From contig JAKJFO010000076.1 of NCBI GenBank assembly GCA_022704885.1, positions 1 through 17,047 on the forward strand: DNA of 17,047 nt. Reading direction: 5' to 3'. The stretch is from Candidatus Rifleibacteriota bacterium (GTDB lineage: Bacteria; Riflebacteria; Ozemobacteria; Ozemobacterales; Ozemobacteraceae). Positions 9,518 to 16,458 of the stretch are shown piece after piece (the stretch's first letter is position 1; each line of letters starts with the position of its first letter). The notes beneath the pieces were generated by a model. The model was not told where the DNA came from. It ran no database searches and saw only the letters and a list, made by a program, of their open reading frames with translations. A program made the position numbers and the translations under genes.

Positions 9518-10765
9518 ATGATGGATGACTTCAGTTATAGTGAAGATCAGCAGCCGGCCCACGGCCAGCCGATAGAATGGAACCGCATCGCCGCTCTGGT
9601 AGCGACGGTTGCGGTATTATTCTTTTTCACTCGTTCGGCACCGTTTCCGGCATCGACCTTCTGGGATCTGGCACTGGCGCGTGATTTCGATCTGCAGATC
9701 GGCTGGGTATTTCTGCCGGAATCGCTGGCGCTGGCTATTGCCGATTCAACTGCATCGCTGCTCGGGCTCAAGGCGGTTTTTCACATTACCTTCTTTCTGC
9801 TGTGCTGTCTGATCTGCACCTGGGTGTTCAAAAGCCGCGAGATTATGCCCGGAGTATTGCTGCTGGCGGTGTTTTCGCTGTCGATGCAATCTTACCTGAG
9901 TCTGCGCATGCTGTTGCAGCTGATTTTCGTCGCCGGCACCCTGACCATACTCGACAACAACCGCCTCAAGAACAATTTCGGAGTCATTCTGATTCCGATT
10001 ACTGCAGCGGCCAGCGGCTTGAGCCTTAACAGCTGGCTGCTGGTAATTCTTGTCGCCTGCCATGCCTTTTACAATGACAAGTACAGCCCCACCCTGGTAT
10101 TGTGCGCTCTGACCGGACTGCTGTTCTTTCCGGAAGGCGCTGCCACAGCCGTCGACCGCACATCGGTTCTTGCCTGGTTGTTCATGCCGGAAACCGATAC
10201 CCGCATCATGTATCTGCTGGCCGGCATTTTTCTGCTGATCAATCTGATATCACTGCATCGCCTCGGGCACGAAGACATGCCGAATCTGTTCTTTTATGCG
10301 ATTACAGGCTTCATGGCAGTTGTTAACCCGGCATCGGTGCCGATTTTTATACTTATGGGTCTGACCATGCTGCTCAAATGCTTCAGCGAAGTCGAACCAC
10401 TGCCGCTGAACTATCATCTGGCTGGAATCGTCGCTCTGACCGCGATCATTCACCTGTTTCTCTTCGTCAATCCTTTCGGTTTCAAGCTTAACCCGACGGT
10501 GCGCGGACAGCTCGGCAAAGGTCTGTCGCCTCTTCTCGAGGGCTATATCAGCGAGCAGACGGTTTACAACCACGAAATCGGCGAACTGGTCTGGAAAGGA
10601 CTGATCAGCCTCGAAAAGGAAGACCTGCCAGTCATTGCCAGTCGCCGCGACTGGAAGATAGTGCGCCTCGGCAACGGCGAATTTGAGCTGCTGCCGCAGG
10701 AGAAGTATTTCGATAAAATTACCGTACCGATACTGCCGGAAACTCTGCCCGAAGATTCCCGCTGA
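9518..10765 (+). CDS. Polytopic membrane protein of unknown function, possibly GT-C-like
   Basis: The 415-aa product has about eight or nine predicted membrane helices between residues 22 and 318 (clear ones near 22-38, 85-104, 130-147, 155-180, 190-207, 225-246, 256-285 and 300-318), then a soluble tail of about 95 residues. The first extracytoplasmic loop, FWDLALARDF followed by GWVFLPESLALA, weakly resembles the DPDxWWHLA...WL.E pattern of some GT-C-type membrane glycosyltransferase-like proteins, but the acidic DPD is absent, so this is only a hint. Two ATGs (9518 and 9521) are possible; no clear Shine-Dalgarno site is present. It starts 8 nt after the molybdenum hydroxylase stop and is probably co-transcribed and translationally coupled with it. 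A bidirectional terminator begins 4 nt after its stop. Confidence 0.82.
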   Translation: MMDDFSYSEDQQPAHGQPIEWNRIAALVATVAVLFFFTRSAPFPASTFWDLALARDFDLQIGWVFLPESLALAIADSTASLLGLKAVFHITFFLLCCLICTWVFKSREIMPGVLLLAVFSLSMQSYLSLRMLLQLIFVAGTLTILDNNRLKNNFGVILIPITAAASGLSLNSWLLVILVACHAFYNDKYSPTLVLCALTGLLFFPEGAATAVDRTSVLAWLFMPETDTRIMYLLAGIFLLINLISLHRLGHEDMPNLFFYAITGFMAVVNPASVPIFILMGLTMLLKCFSEVEPLPLNYHLAGIVALTAIIHLFLFVNPFGFKLNPTVRGQLGKGLSPLLEGYISEQTVYNHEIGELVWKGLISLEKEDLPVIASRRDWKIVRLGNGEFELLPQEKYFDKITVPILPETLPEDSR

Positions 10766-10768
10766 GCA

Positions 10769-10815
10769 CGATAAAAAGCCCCCGCGCCGGGAGCCGGCGC
10801 GGGGGCTTTTTATCG
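10769..10815. terminator. Bidirectional intrinsic terminator with perfect 22-bp stem
   Basis: Bases 10769-10790 are the exact reverse complement of 10794-10815, with a 3-base loop GAG. The stem core is GC-only and is flanked by an A tract on the left and a T tract on the right, so it provides a U tract on both strands. It lies between the convergent genes ending at 10765 and 10843 and should stop transcription from both sides. Confidence 0.95.
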
Positions 10816-10842
10816 GTGTAATCTGCTAATCTGCGAATTTTC

Positions 10843-12363
10843 TCAGATCAGCGGGCGCAGCCACTGCAGCTTGCGCATGAAATTCATCTTCTTGACGGTC
10901 TTTTCGTTAACGTGATCTTCAGGACCATAGGTTTTGATTATCTTACCGCGTTCATCAACCTCGATGCGGTATTCGATATTTTTCTTCTCGATCAGTCTGA
11001 GAATGCGCAACCGTGTCATCTGCGCAAAAGCCTTGTCATGGATGGCGGCAACGACTTCTGAGTTCAGATCTTCGCTGAGCGGGTCCATGTTGTATGAGCC
11101 AACAACTGCGATAGTGCCGTCGAATACGAACATCTTGGCATGCAGGCGCTCATTCTGGCTTGGCGCAACAAAGATGCGCGCGGTCGGCATGGTCTGCAGC
11201 AGTCTTTTCCAGTCGTTCATCAGAAAGGCCTGCGGAAACAGCGAATCGGTGGATTCGGCACTGTTGGTATGGAAAATGATGCTGACGCCGCGGTCGGCAG
11301 CGCGCTTCAGCGCAGCTTCAGCTGCTTCGGTTATGACCAGATAAGGATTCTGAATGATGATTTCGTGTCTACTCGCCTCGATCATGCGGATAAGAGCCGG
11401 TGTGATACCGTTGAGCGGACCTGTGTGAGAATGTTTGTCGAGAATCTTGACCGGCTTCTCACGCTCACCTCTGAACATCTGAAATGCTGCATAAGAGCTG
11501 ATATTTTTGAAGGCGCTGATTTCCTTGTTCATTTCGATCAACGCTTCTTTGAGTTTTCCATCAGTAACCTTTTCGGGGTCGAACAGGCCGCCACCCTGCA
11601 TGTAGCGGGTCATAACCCGATAAGCCAGTTCGACTTTGGCGAGCTGATCCTTGAAGTTGATCGCATCGGCCTTAACCACGAGGTTGCGGTTGAACTTCCA
11701 TTCGTCGTCGAAAGCCTTCTTGAGCTGACCGGCCACGTGCCGACCCTGCATAAGAACGTCAGAATCGTTGTAAACTATGTCATTCTCGCCGTTCTGGGCA
11801 AAATAGTCGGCGCCGATGTTGCGGCCACCGATAATCGAAACCAGACCATCGCAGATAATGATTTTGTCGTGGTTAGAAGCCACAATTTTTTTATAATCGG
11901 TAAATACCGATACCAGTGACTTGCGAATCGAGTTGTAGAGCTTTATCTGAACATTCGGAAAAGCTGCCAGCTCTTCAATTTTGTCCGGCATCTTGCTCAT
12001 ATACGGCATTCTATAGACGCGGCCGTCGATCATCAGACGAATGCGCACGCCCTGCCGGGCTTTTTTGAGCAACAGACCGATAAATGACTGACCAAAGATA
12101 TCCTTGTCGATGATAAAGTAGGTGCAGTCAATGGTTTCGCGGGCATCTTCGACCATTTTCCAGCGACTGTAAAATGCTTCGTCGTTGGCAGTAATCAGTC
12201 TGATCCGGGTTCTGTCATAAGATCCATCGACCTTGATGCTGTCGAATACTTCACTGATGCTGCGATTATCGGGAAAAGGCCGATAAGCCGCTGCGAATAC
12301 GGGACCGGTCAGTAAACAGAACAACACGAGAACACAACCAAGTAACCTGACACTCTTCTTCAT
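10843..12363 (-). CDS. Exported phospholipase D / cardiolipin synthase family protein (two HKD motifs)
   Basis: PLD-superfamily enzyme that transfers or hydrolyses phosphatidyl groups through two HxKx4D half-sites. The 506-aa product starts with a signal peptide (MKKSVRLLGCVLVLFCLL... ending near VFAA at 22-25). HKD motif 1 is H165-D166-K167...D172, followed by GGRNIGADYF as in ClsC/YmdC-like proteins; motif 2 is H408-A409-K410...D415, followed by GSYNMDP and the conserved LNSEV. Both half-sites are intact, so it is likely active. The two histidines are 243 residues apart; a helical stretch at about 236-300 looks like an insertion. It may make cardiolipin-like lipids from the periplasmic side or act on exported phospholipids. 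ATG 12363 has AAGGAG 6 nt upstream (plus-strand 12370-12375) and a good promoter. It is divergent from the small exported protein at 12506. Confidence 0.9.
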   Translation of the reverse strand: MKKSVRLLGCVLVLFCLLTGPVFAAAYRPFPDNRSISEVFDSIKVDGSYDRTRIRLITANDEAFYSRWKMVEDARETIDCTYFIIDKDIFGQSFIGLLLKKARQGVRIRLMIDGRVYRMPYMSKMPDKIEELAAFPNVQIKLYNSIRKSLVSVFTDYKKIVASNHDKIIICDGLVSIIGGRNIGADYFAQNGENDIVYNDSDVLMQGRHVAGQLKKAFDDEWKFNRNLVVKADAINFKDQLAKVELAYRVMTRYMQGGGLFDPEKVTDGKLKEALIEMNKEISAFKNISSYAAFQMFRGEREKPVKILDKHSHTGPLNGITPALIRMIEASRHEIIIQNPYLVITEAAEAALKRAADRGVSIIFHTNSAESTDSLFPQAFLMNDWKRLLQTMPTARIFVAPSQNERLHAKMFVFDGTIAVVGSYNMDPLSEDLNSEVVAAIHDKAFAQMTRLRILRLIEKKNIEYRIEVDERGKIIKTYGPEDHVNEKTVKKMNFMRKLQWLRPLI

Positions 12364-12393
12364 ACTTAACTCCTTATCGAGTCTAACCTTTTA

Positions 12394-12422
12394 ATTTTAG
12401 TCATTTTGGCGCCATCTGTAAA
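12394..12422 (-). promoter_or_regulatory. Promoter of the PLD gene
   Basis: Read on the minus strand: TTTACA (plus 12417-12422), 17-bp spacer, TAAAAT (plus 12394-12399). Each hexamer matches the sigma70 consensus at five of six positions. The predicted leader is about 25 nt and contains AAGGAG. Confidence 0.7.
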
Positions 12423-12440
12423 GATCTATTCTGACGAAGC

Positions 12441-12470
12441 TTGTTATTCGGGCAGCGGACGGTGTACAAT
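12441..12470 (+). promoter_or_regulatory. Promoter of the small exported protein gene at 12506
   Basis: TTGTTA (12441-12446), 18-bp spacer and TACAAT (12465-12470), the latter matching the consensus at five of six positions and preceded by TG. Its -35 box lies only 18 bp from that of the divergent PLD promoter, so one regulator could serve both. Confidence 0.65.
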
Positions 12471-12493
12471 GGAGACAGAAAGAGTTCGACTTA

Positions 12494-12498
12494 AGGAG
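12494..12498 (+). promoter_or_regulatory. Ribosome binding site that supports a GTG start at 12506
   Basis: AAGGAG-type site (AAGGA at 12494 onward, followed by another G-A) 7 nt before GTG 12506. The next in-frame ATG (12518) would cut into the signal peptide, so the GTG is preferred. Confidence 0.75.
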
Positions 12499-12505
12499 AA
12501 TCAGC

Positions 12506-13255
12506 GTGCGCAATGTAATGCTCTTCGTCTGTCTGATGCTGCTCTATCTGACGCCAGTTAATGCTTGTGACGTAAGTCTTTTCACTCTGGTCGCGGGAAA
12601 CAGCCCGAACAGTGCTTTTGCTGAAAAACTGACCAGTCTGGTGAGCCTCGGCAAGGCGGTAGCCAACAATTCTCAGAACGCCACAACTTTACCAGAGCAA
12701 CTGCAGAAGCTGATGACCGGCTGGATAGAATTCAGCAACGCCTACCTGGTCAATCCGCCTGAATGGGCAAAAAACGACCCGGCCTGGAAAGCAAAATTCG
12801 ATGAACTGGCCGATCTCATCGGCAGCATTCGAAAAAACCTGTCGAGTCAGCAACCAGACCAGCCCAAGGCTCACTACGAAATTCAGAAGTTCGCACGCCG
12901 CCTGACCAGACTGTATGACGGTCTGCAGATGGACGAGCTTGCCCGCCTGCTTCTCGATGTCAGCATTCACATCGATCAGGTATGGGATGCCTGGTGGGAA
13001 AAAGATCCGAAAAAGCTTCTCGAAACCACAGAAAAATTCAGTGCGGTCTGTCAGGTTTTATCTGGCAAACTCGACGAAGCAACGGCAAAACAGGCGCAGG
13101 ACATAGTATATCGCGCCGAAGAACTCCACAAAATGGCGGCAAAAGAAGATGTTTTTGCCAAAAAATCTTTTGAGTTCATGCTCAACATGACAGAAAACGA
13201 TTTTGCCAGATTCAACGACGCCCGCAAAGAAAAAGCTGCAGTCAACAAAAAGTAA
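12506..13255 (+). CDS. Small exported alpha-helical protein with ACDxSxF motif after its signal peptide; function unknown
   Basis: The 249-aa product starts at GTG with a good ribosome binding site and promoter. The N terminus is a signal peptide: MRN, hydrophobic run VMLFVCLMLLYL, then TPVNAC. C21 is followed by Asp22. VNAC is an imperfect lipobox, so the protein may be a lipoprotein or be cut by signal peptidase I before Cys. The mature part is almost wholly amphipathic helix with no membrane segment and a basic C terminus (RKEKAAVNKK). It shares with the protein at 887-1609 the ACDxSxF junction and a WIxF...PP...D.W block (W73, P84-P85, D91, W94) at similar spacing, and both are close to 240-250 aa. 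This suggests a lineage-specific family. It is divergent from the PLD gene. No terminator is visible before the glycosyltransferase promoter. No known domain recognised. Confidence 0.85.
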   Translation: MRNVMLFVCLMLLYLTPVNACDVSLFTLVAGNSPNSAFAEKLTSLVSLGKAVANNSQNATTLPEQLQKLMTGWIEFSNAYLVNPPEWAKNDPAWKAKFDELADLIGSIRKNLSSQQPDQPKAHYEIQKFARRLTRLYDGLQMDELARLLLDVSIHIDQVWDAWWEKDPKKLLETTEKFSAVCQVLSGKLDEATAKQAQDIVYRAEELHKMAAKEDVFAKKSFEFMLNMTENDFARFNDARKEKAAVNKK

Positions 13256-13270
13256 CCCAAAACAGTTTGC

Positions 13271-13299
13271 TTGCCTTTTGCCTGACTCCCTCATAGAAT
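13271..13299 (+). promoter_or_regulatory. Promoter of the glycan operon, giving a very short leader
   Basis: TTGCCT (13271-13276), 17-bp spacer, TAGAAT (13294-13299). Transcription would start near 13306, only about 10 nt before ATG 13316, which itself has no clear Shine-Dalgarno site. The messenger would therefore be nearly leaderless. Confidence 0.55.
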
Positions 13300-13315
13300 A
13301 ACGCCATTCAGGCTT

Positions 13316-15403
13316 ATGCGCATACTTCAGATCATCAATGCTTTGACGCTGGGCGGCGCCCAGTTTATCCTGCTCGACCTCGCACGGCATGCCCGCAGCG
13401 AAGGTTGTGAGGTCGAAATCGCCTGTTTCAGAGATGGCCCGATCGGCAACATATTACGTCAGGAAGGTTTTACCGTACATGTGCTTGGCGAAAACTTTCT
13501 CGACATCCCGGCTTTCTCCAGACTTGTCGGGATACTGGCAAAGTTCCGGCCCGACATAGTACACTCACATCTTTTCCGCGCCACGCTCTGGGCGCGCATC
13601 TGCTGCTGGCTGCCACCTCACATCAAATTGATAACTTCGATACACGGCTGCGAAAGCACCTCATTTCACTACCTCGAACGTCTGCTTAACCGTCTTTCAG
13701 ATGAACTGGTCTTTCCCAGCCGTTTTTTGCGCGACTGGTATATAAAGCGCATCAGATCAAGAAAAAGTGAAGAATGCAGCATCATTTATCCCGGCGTCAC
13801 CATTACCGCGCCGGCAGGCGGGCGACAGCCCGGAGCCAGGCTTAGAATCGGCACTCTGTCGCGTCTGCACCCGGTCAAGGGAATCGACCGGCTGATCGAA
13901 GCATGCAGCAGATTGAAACAGGAGCGAATCGACTTTGAGCTGGTAATCGGCGGTGATGGCCGACTCCGGCATGAGCTGAACGAACTGGCAAAGAAGTGCA
14001 AAATCGATGATTGCTGCCGGTTCTGTGGCGAAATTTCCGACCGCCAGAGTTTTCTCGATGCTCTCGATATCTTCGTTGCACCTTCGCGTCAGGAAGCCTT
14101 CGGAATTCATATCTGCGAAGCCATGGAACGCGGGCTGCCTGTTGTCGGTTCACGCGTCGGCGGTATACCTGAACTGATCGAACATGGTCATACCGGGCTT
14201 TTATTCGACCCGGAAAGTCCTGACGAGCTGACACAGGCTCTGCGCAAGCTTGCCGAAAACCCCGAATTCAGAAACCTCCTGGGAAACAATGCCCGCCGCC
14301 GCGTCGAAAGCCAGTTTGACCGCAAAGCAGCAGTTGCCGTTCATCTTGAGCTGTTCAGGCGTCTGTGCACAAACAGACGCCATGTTCACTTTGCCGTATC
14401 TTCAGGCGAGCTTGGCGGCGGCGAAAGAGTGGCGCTCGGCCTGATCAGGTCTCTCAAAGCCAGGGGCTGGCAGGTCAGCGCCACCTGCTGCGGCGACCCG
14501 CTGGCAACCGCGATATCGGCAGCAGGAGCGCCAGTATATGTCAGCAGTATGCGCGGCGGCGGCGTATTCTTTGCGCTCAAACTTCTGGCATCGCTGTGCA
14601 TGCAACGCCCTGATGTAATCAGTTCGCATCTGAACCGGGCAAGCCTTGCCGCCGGTCTGCTCGGCAGAATCTGTCAGATACCCTGTGTCTCACATATTCA
14701 TGGCTTGAACAAACAGAGTTATTACCGCTTCAGCGATAGTTTGATAGCCGTTTCCAATGCGGTTAAAAATCACATAGTCGCTCAGAATGGCGATCTCGTG
14801 AACACTACGGTTATCACCAACCGCATCGACCGGCCGGCGCTCGCACCGAAAAAGTTTCCGGGCAAGCCACTGCGGCTGGTGATTACTGCCAAGCTGCACA
14901 AAAACAAGGGGCATCTCTGGGCTCTTGAAGCCATTGCCGACAGTATCGGGCAAGTCGGTGACATCAGAATCGACATACTCGGCGAAGGCCCTGAGCGTGC
15001 CGCCCTCGAAAAATACTGTCGCGACAGTTGTCTGAAAAACCTCGTACGCTTTCATGGATTTGTCAGCGAGCCGGAAGCATTCTACGACAGGATCGACATC
15101 GCTCTGCTGCCCTCGCTCGGTGAAGGAATACCGCTCAGCCTGCTCGAAGCCATGCGCTGGGGAATTCCCTGTGTAGCAACCAATATTGGCGGAATTCCCG
15201 AAATTGTCGAAAACGGCAAAAACGGGATACTGATCGAACCCGGCAAGGCTGAGGCTCTGATCGGCGCGATCCTGAGAATCAGATCTGATTATGAAAGATT
15301 CAGCGCTGCAGCCGTCGAGCATTTCAAAGATATTAACAATTATGCTGACATGATCGATGCTTTCGAGAATCTGTTGCTGCAAACCATAAGGAAAGAGCGA
15401 TGA
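13316..15403 (+). CDS. Tandem GT4-GT4 fused glycosyltransferase
   Basis: Retaining GT-B fold glycosyltransferases that transfer sugars from nucleotide donors, usually to lipid-linked or surface glycans on the cytoplasmic face. The 695-aa product contains two complete GT4 units. Unit 1 (about 1-350) starts MRILQIINALTLGGAQ, has the donor-site region RIGTLSRLHPVKGID and the E-x7-E motif E260/E268 followed by GLPVVGSRVGGIPELI. Unit 2 (about 357-695) starts HFAVSSGELGGGERVA, has LVITAKLHKNKGH and E603/E611 followed by GIPCVATNIGGIPEIV. Both units keep their catalytic-site pattern, so both may be active and add two successive sugars. ATG 13316 has a close promoter but no strong ribosome binding site. 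Its stop overlaps the next start by 4 nt (ATGA). It is the first gene of a glycan operon. Confidence 0.93.
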   Translation: MRILQIINALTLGGAQFILLDLARHARSEGCEVEIACFRDGPIGNILRQEGFTVHVLGENFLDIPAFSRLVGILAKFRPDIVHSHLFRATLWARICCWLPPHIKLITSIHGCESTSFHYLERLLNRLSDELVFPSRFLRDWYIKRIRSRKSEECSIIYPGVTITAPAGGRQPGARLRIGTLSRLHPVKGIDRLIEACSRLKQERIDFELVIGGDGRLRHELNELAKKCKIDDCCRFCGEISDRQSFLDALDIFVAPSRQEAFGIHICEAMERGLPVVGSRVGGIPELIEHGHTGLLFDPESPDELTQALRKLAENPEFRNLLGNNARRRVESQFDRKAAVAVHLELFRRLCTNRRHVHFAVSSGELGGGERVALGLIRSLKARGWQVSATCCGDPLATAISAAGAPVYVSSMRGGGVFFALKLLASLCMQRPDVISSHLNRASLAAGLLGRICQIPCVSHIHGLNKQSYYRFSDSLIAVSNAVKNHIVAQNGDLVNTTVITNRIDRPALAPKKFPGKPLRLVITAKLHKNKGHLWALEAIADSIGQVGDIRIDILGEGPERAALEKYCRDSCLKNLVRFHGFVSEPEAFYDRIDIALLPSLGEGIPLSLLEAMRWGIPCVATNIGGIPEIVENGKNGILIEPGKAEALIGAILRIRSDYERFSAAAVEHFKDINNYADMIDAFENLLLQTIRKER

Positions 15404-16455
15404 GCCGGATTTTTTTCGTATCGCCGGTGGCCTTTGCGGCCCTGCATCAGCGCCATCAGTCGCTGGCTGTCGAACTGGCCCGGCGCGAACATCAGACAGT
15501 GTTTGCCGATCCGCTCAAAAGCGGCGGCTATGGCTGTAAATGTTCTGTCGCATCAGCCTGTCTCAAAATCGCGCAACTGCAGGTTCCTTTCAAAGGTGTT
15601 TCCTGCCCGGGGCTGCAGATGTTCGCTGCCAGATTCGCAATGCAGCTTGCCAAAGAAAAACTGCTGATTTCGCCAGCAGACACAGTGCTCTGGCTGGGCG
15701 AGCCATCGCTGGCCTGGCTTACCCGGCTGAAATGGAAAAGCATAATCTACGACCGTTGCGACCTGCATGGCTCATTTCCCGGCCAGAACCGGCGGGCATG
15801 GCAGAAATATGAAAACATGCTGTTCACCAGAGCAGATCTGATAACCTGTTCACATCAATATCTGCAGGAAACATTGCCGGAAAGAGCGCGCAACCAAAGC
15901 CTGCTGGTCGGCAACGCCAGCGCCAACATCTTTTTCGCACAGAACCGACGAGCTTCGGCGGGCAACGGCAAACTCAAGCTGGTTTCGGCGGGTGCGCACC
16001 ATGAATGGGTAGATACTGACTGGCTGAAGATGCTGTCTTCACAACCGGGCACTGAATTGCATCTTGCCGGCACCGGACGCGGCAAAGGCTACGAAGACCT
16101 CAGGCGACAACCCGGCGTCGTCGATCATGGCCGCCTGACCCAGACAGAACTGGCCTCGTTGCTCAAAGACTGTGACATCGGTCTGGTGCCGTTTTGTGAT
16201 ATCGAACTGATCCGCGGCGTCGACCCGGTAAAAGTCTATGAATACGCTGCCAGTGGCCTCACAGTCTGGGCACCGCCGCTCGCGGCCCTGCGCAGCAACC
16301 CTCTGATAAGCCGATTTATCGCGACCCGCGACGAACTCGCCGAGGCCATCGTCGATCGGGCGAAGCCCAAAACCGCGCCAGCCCCCCGGATTGCCCGCTG
16401 GTCAGAAAGGTTGCAGACAGTCCTTGACAGACTCGACGCTTTGCGGTCAGATTAG
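15400..16455 (+). CDS. GT4-like glycosyltransferase (TuaH-like)
   Basis: The 351-aa product has a GT-B-like order: an N-terminal half beginning MSRIFFVSPVAF with an acceptor-side IIYDRCDLHGSFPG (about 115-128) that resembles the YDxxDDxxxFPG stretch of TuaH-type teichuronic acid enzymes, followed by DLITCSHQYLQE, and a C-terminal donor half with LVSAGAHHEW, CDIGLVPF and DPVKVYEYAASG (275-286). The E281 in VYEYAASG occupies the position of the nucleotide-sugar binding Glu of GT4 enzymes. No membrane segment. AAGGA lies 7 nt before the ATG (15388-15392), and the start overlaps the preceding stop, so translation is coupled. It ends 3 nt before the pyruvyl transferase gene. It probably adds a sugar to the same surface glycan as its neighbours; donor and acceptor are unknown. 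Confidence 0.85.
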   Translation: MSRIFFVSPVAFAALHQRHQSLAVELARREHQTVFADPLKSGGYGCKCSVASACLKIAQLQVPFKGVSCPGLQMFAARFAMQLAKEKLLISPADTVLWLGEPSLAWLTRLKWKSIIYDRCDLHGSFPGQNRRAWQKYENMLFTRADLITCSHQYLQETLPERARNQSLLVGNASANIFFAQNRRASAGNGKLKLVSAGAHHEWVDTDWLKMLSSQPGTELHLAGTGRGKGYEDLRRQPGVVDHGRLTQTELASLLKDCDIGLVPFCDIELIRGVDPVKVYEYAASGLTVWAPPLAALRSNPLISRFIATRDELAEAIVDRAKPKTAPAPRIARWSERLQTVLDRLDALRSD

Positions 16456-16458
16456 ACT

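Noticed and set aside
14690..15382. Minus-strand frame of 230 codons opposite the second GT4 unit
   Set aside because: Antisense shadow without a ribosome binding site or family motif.
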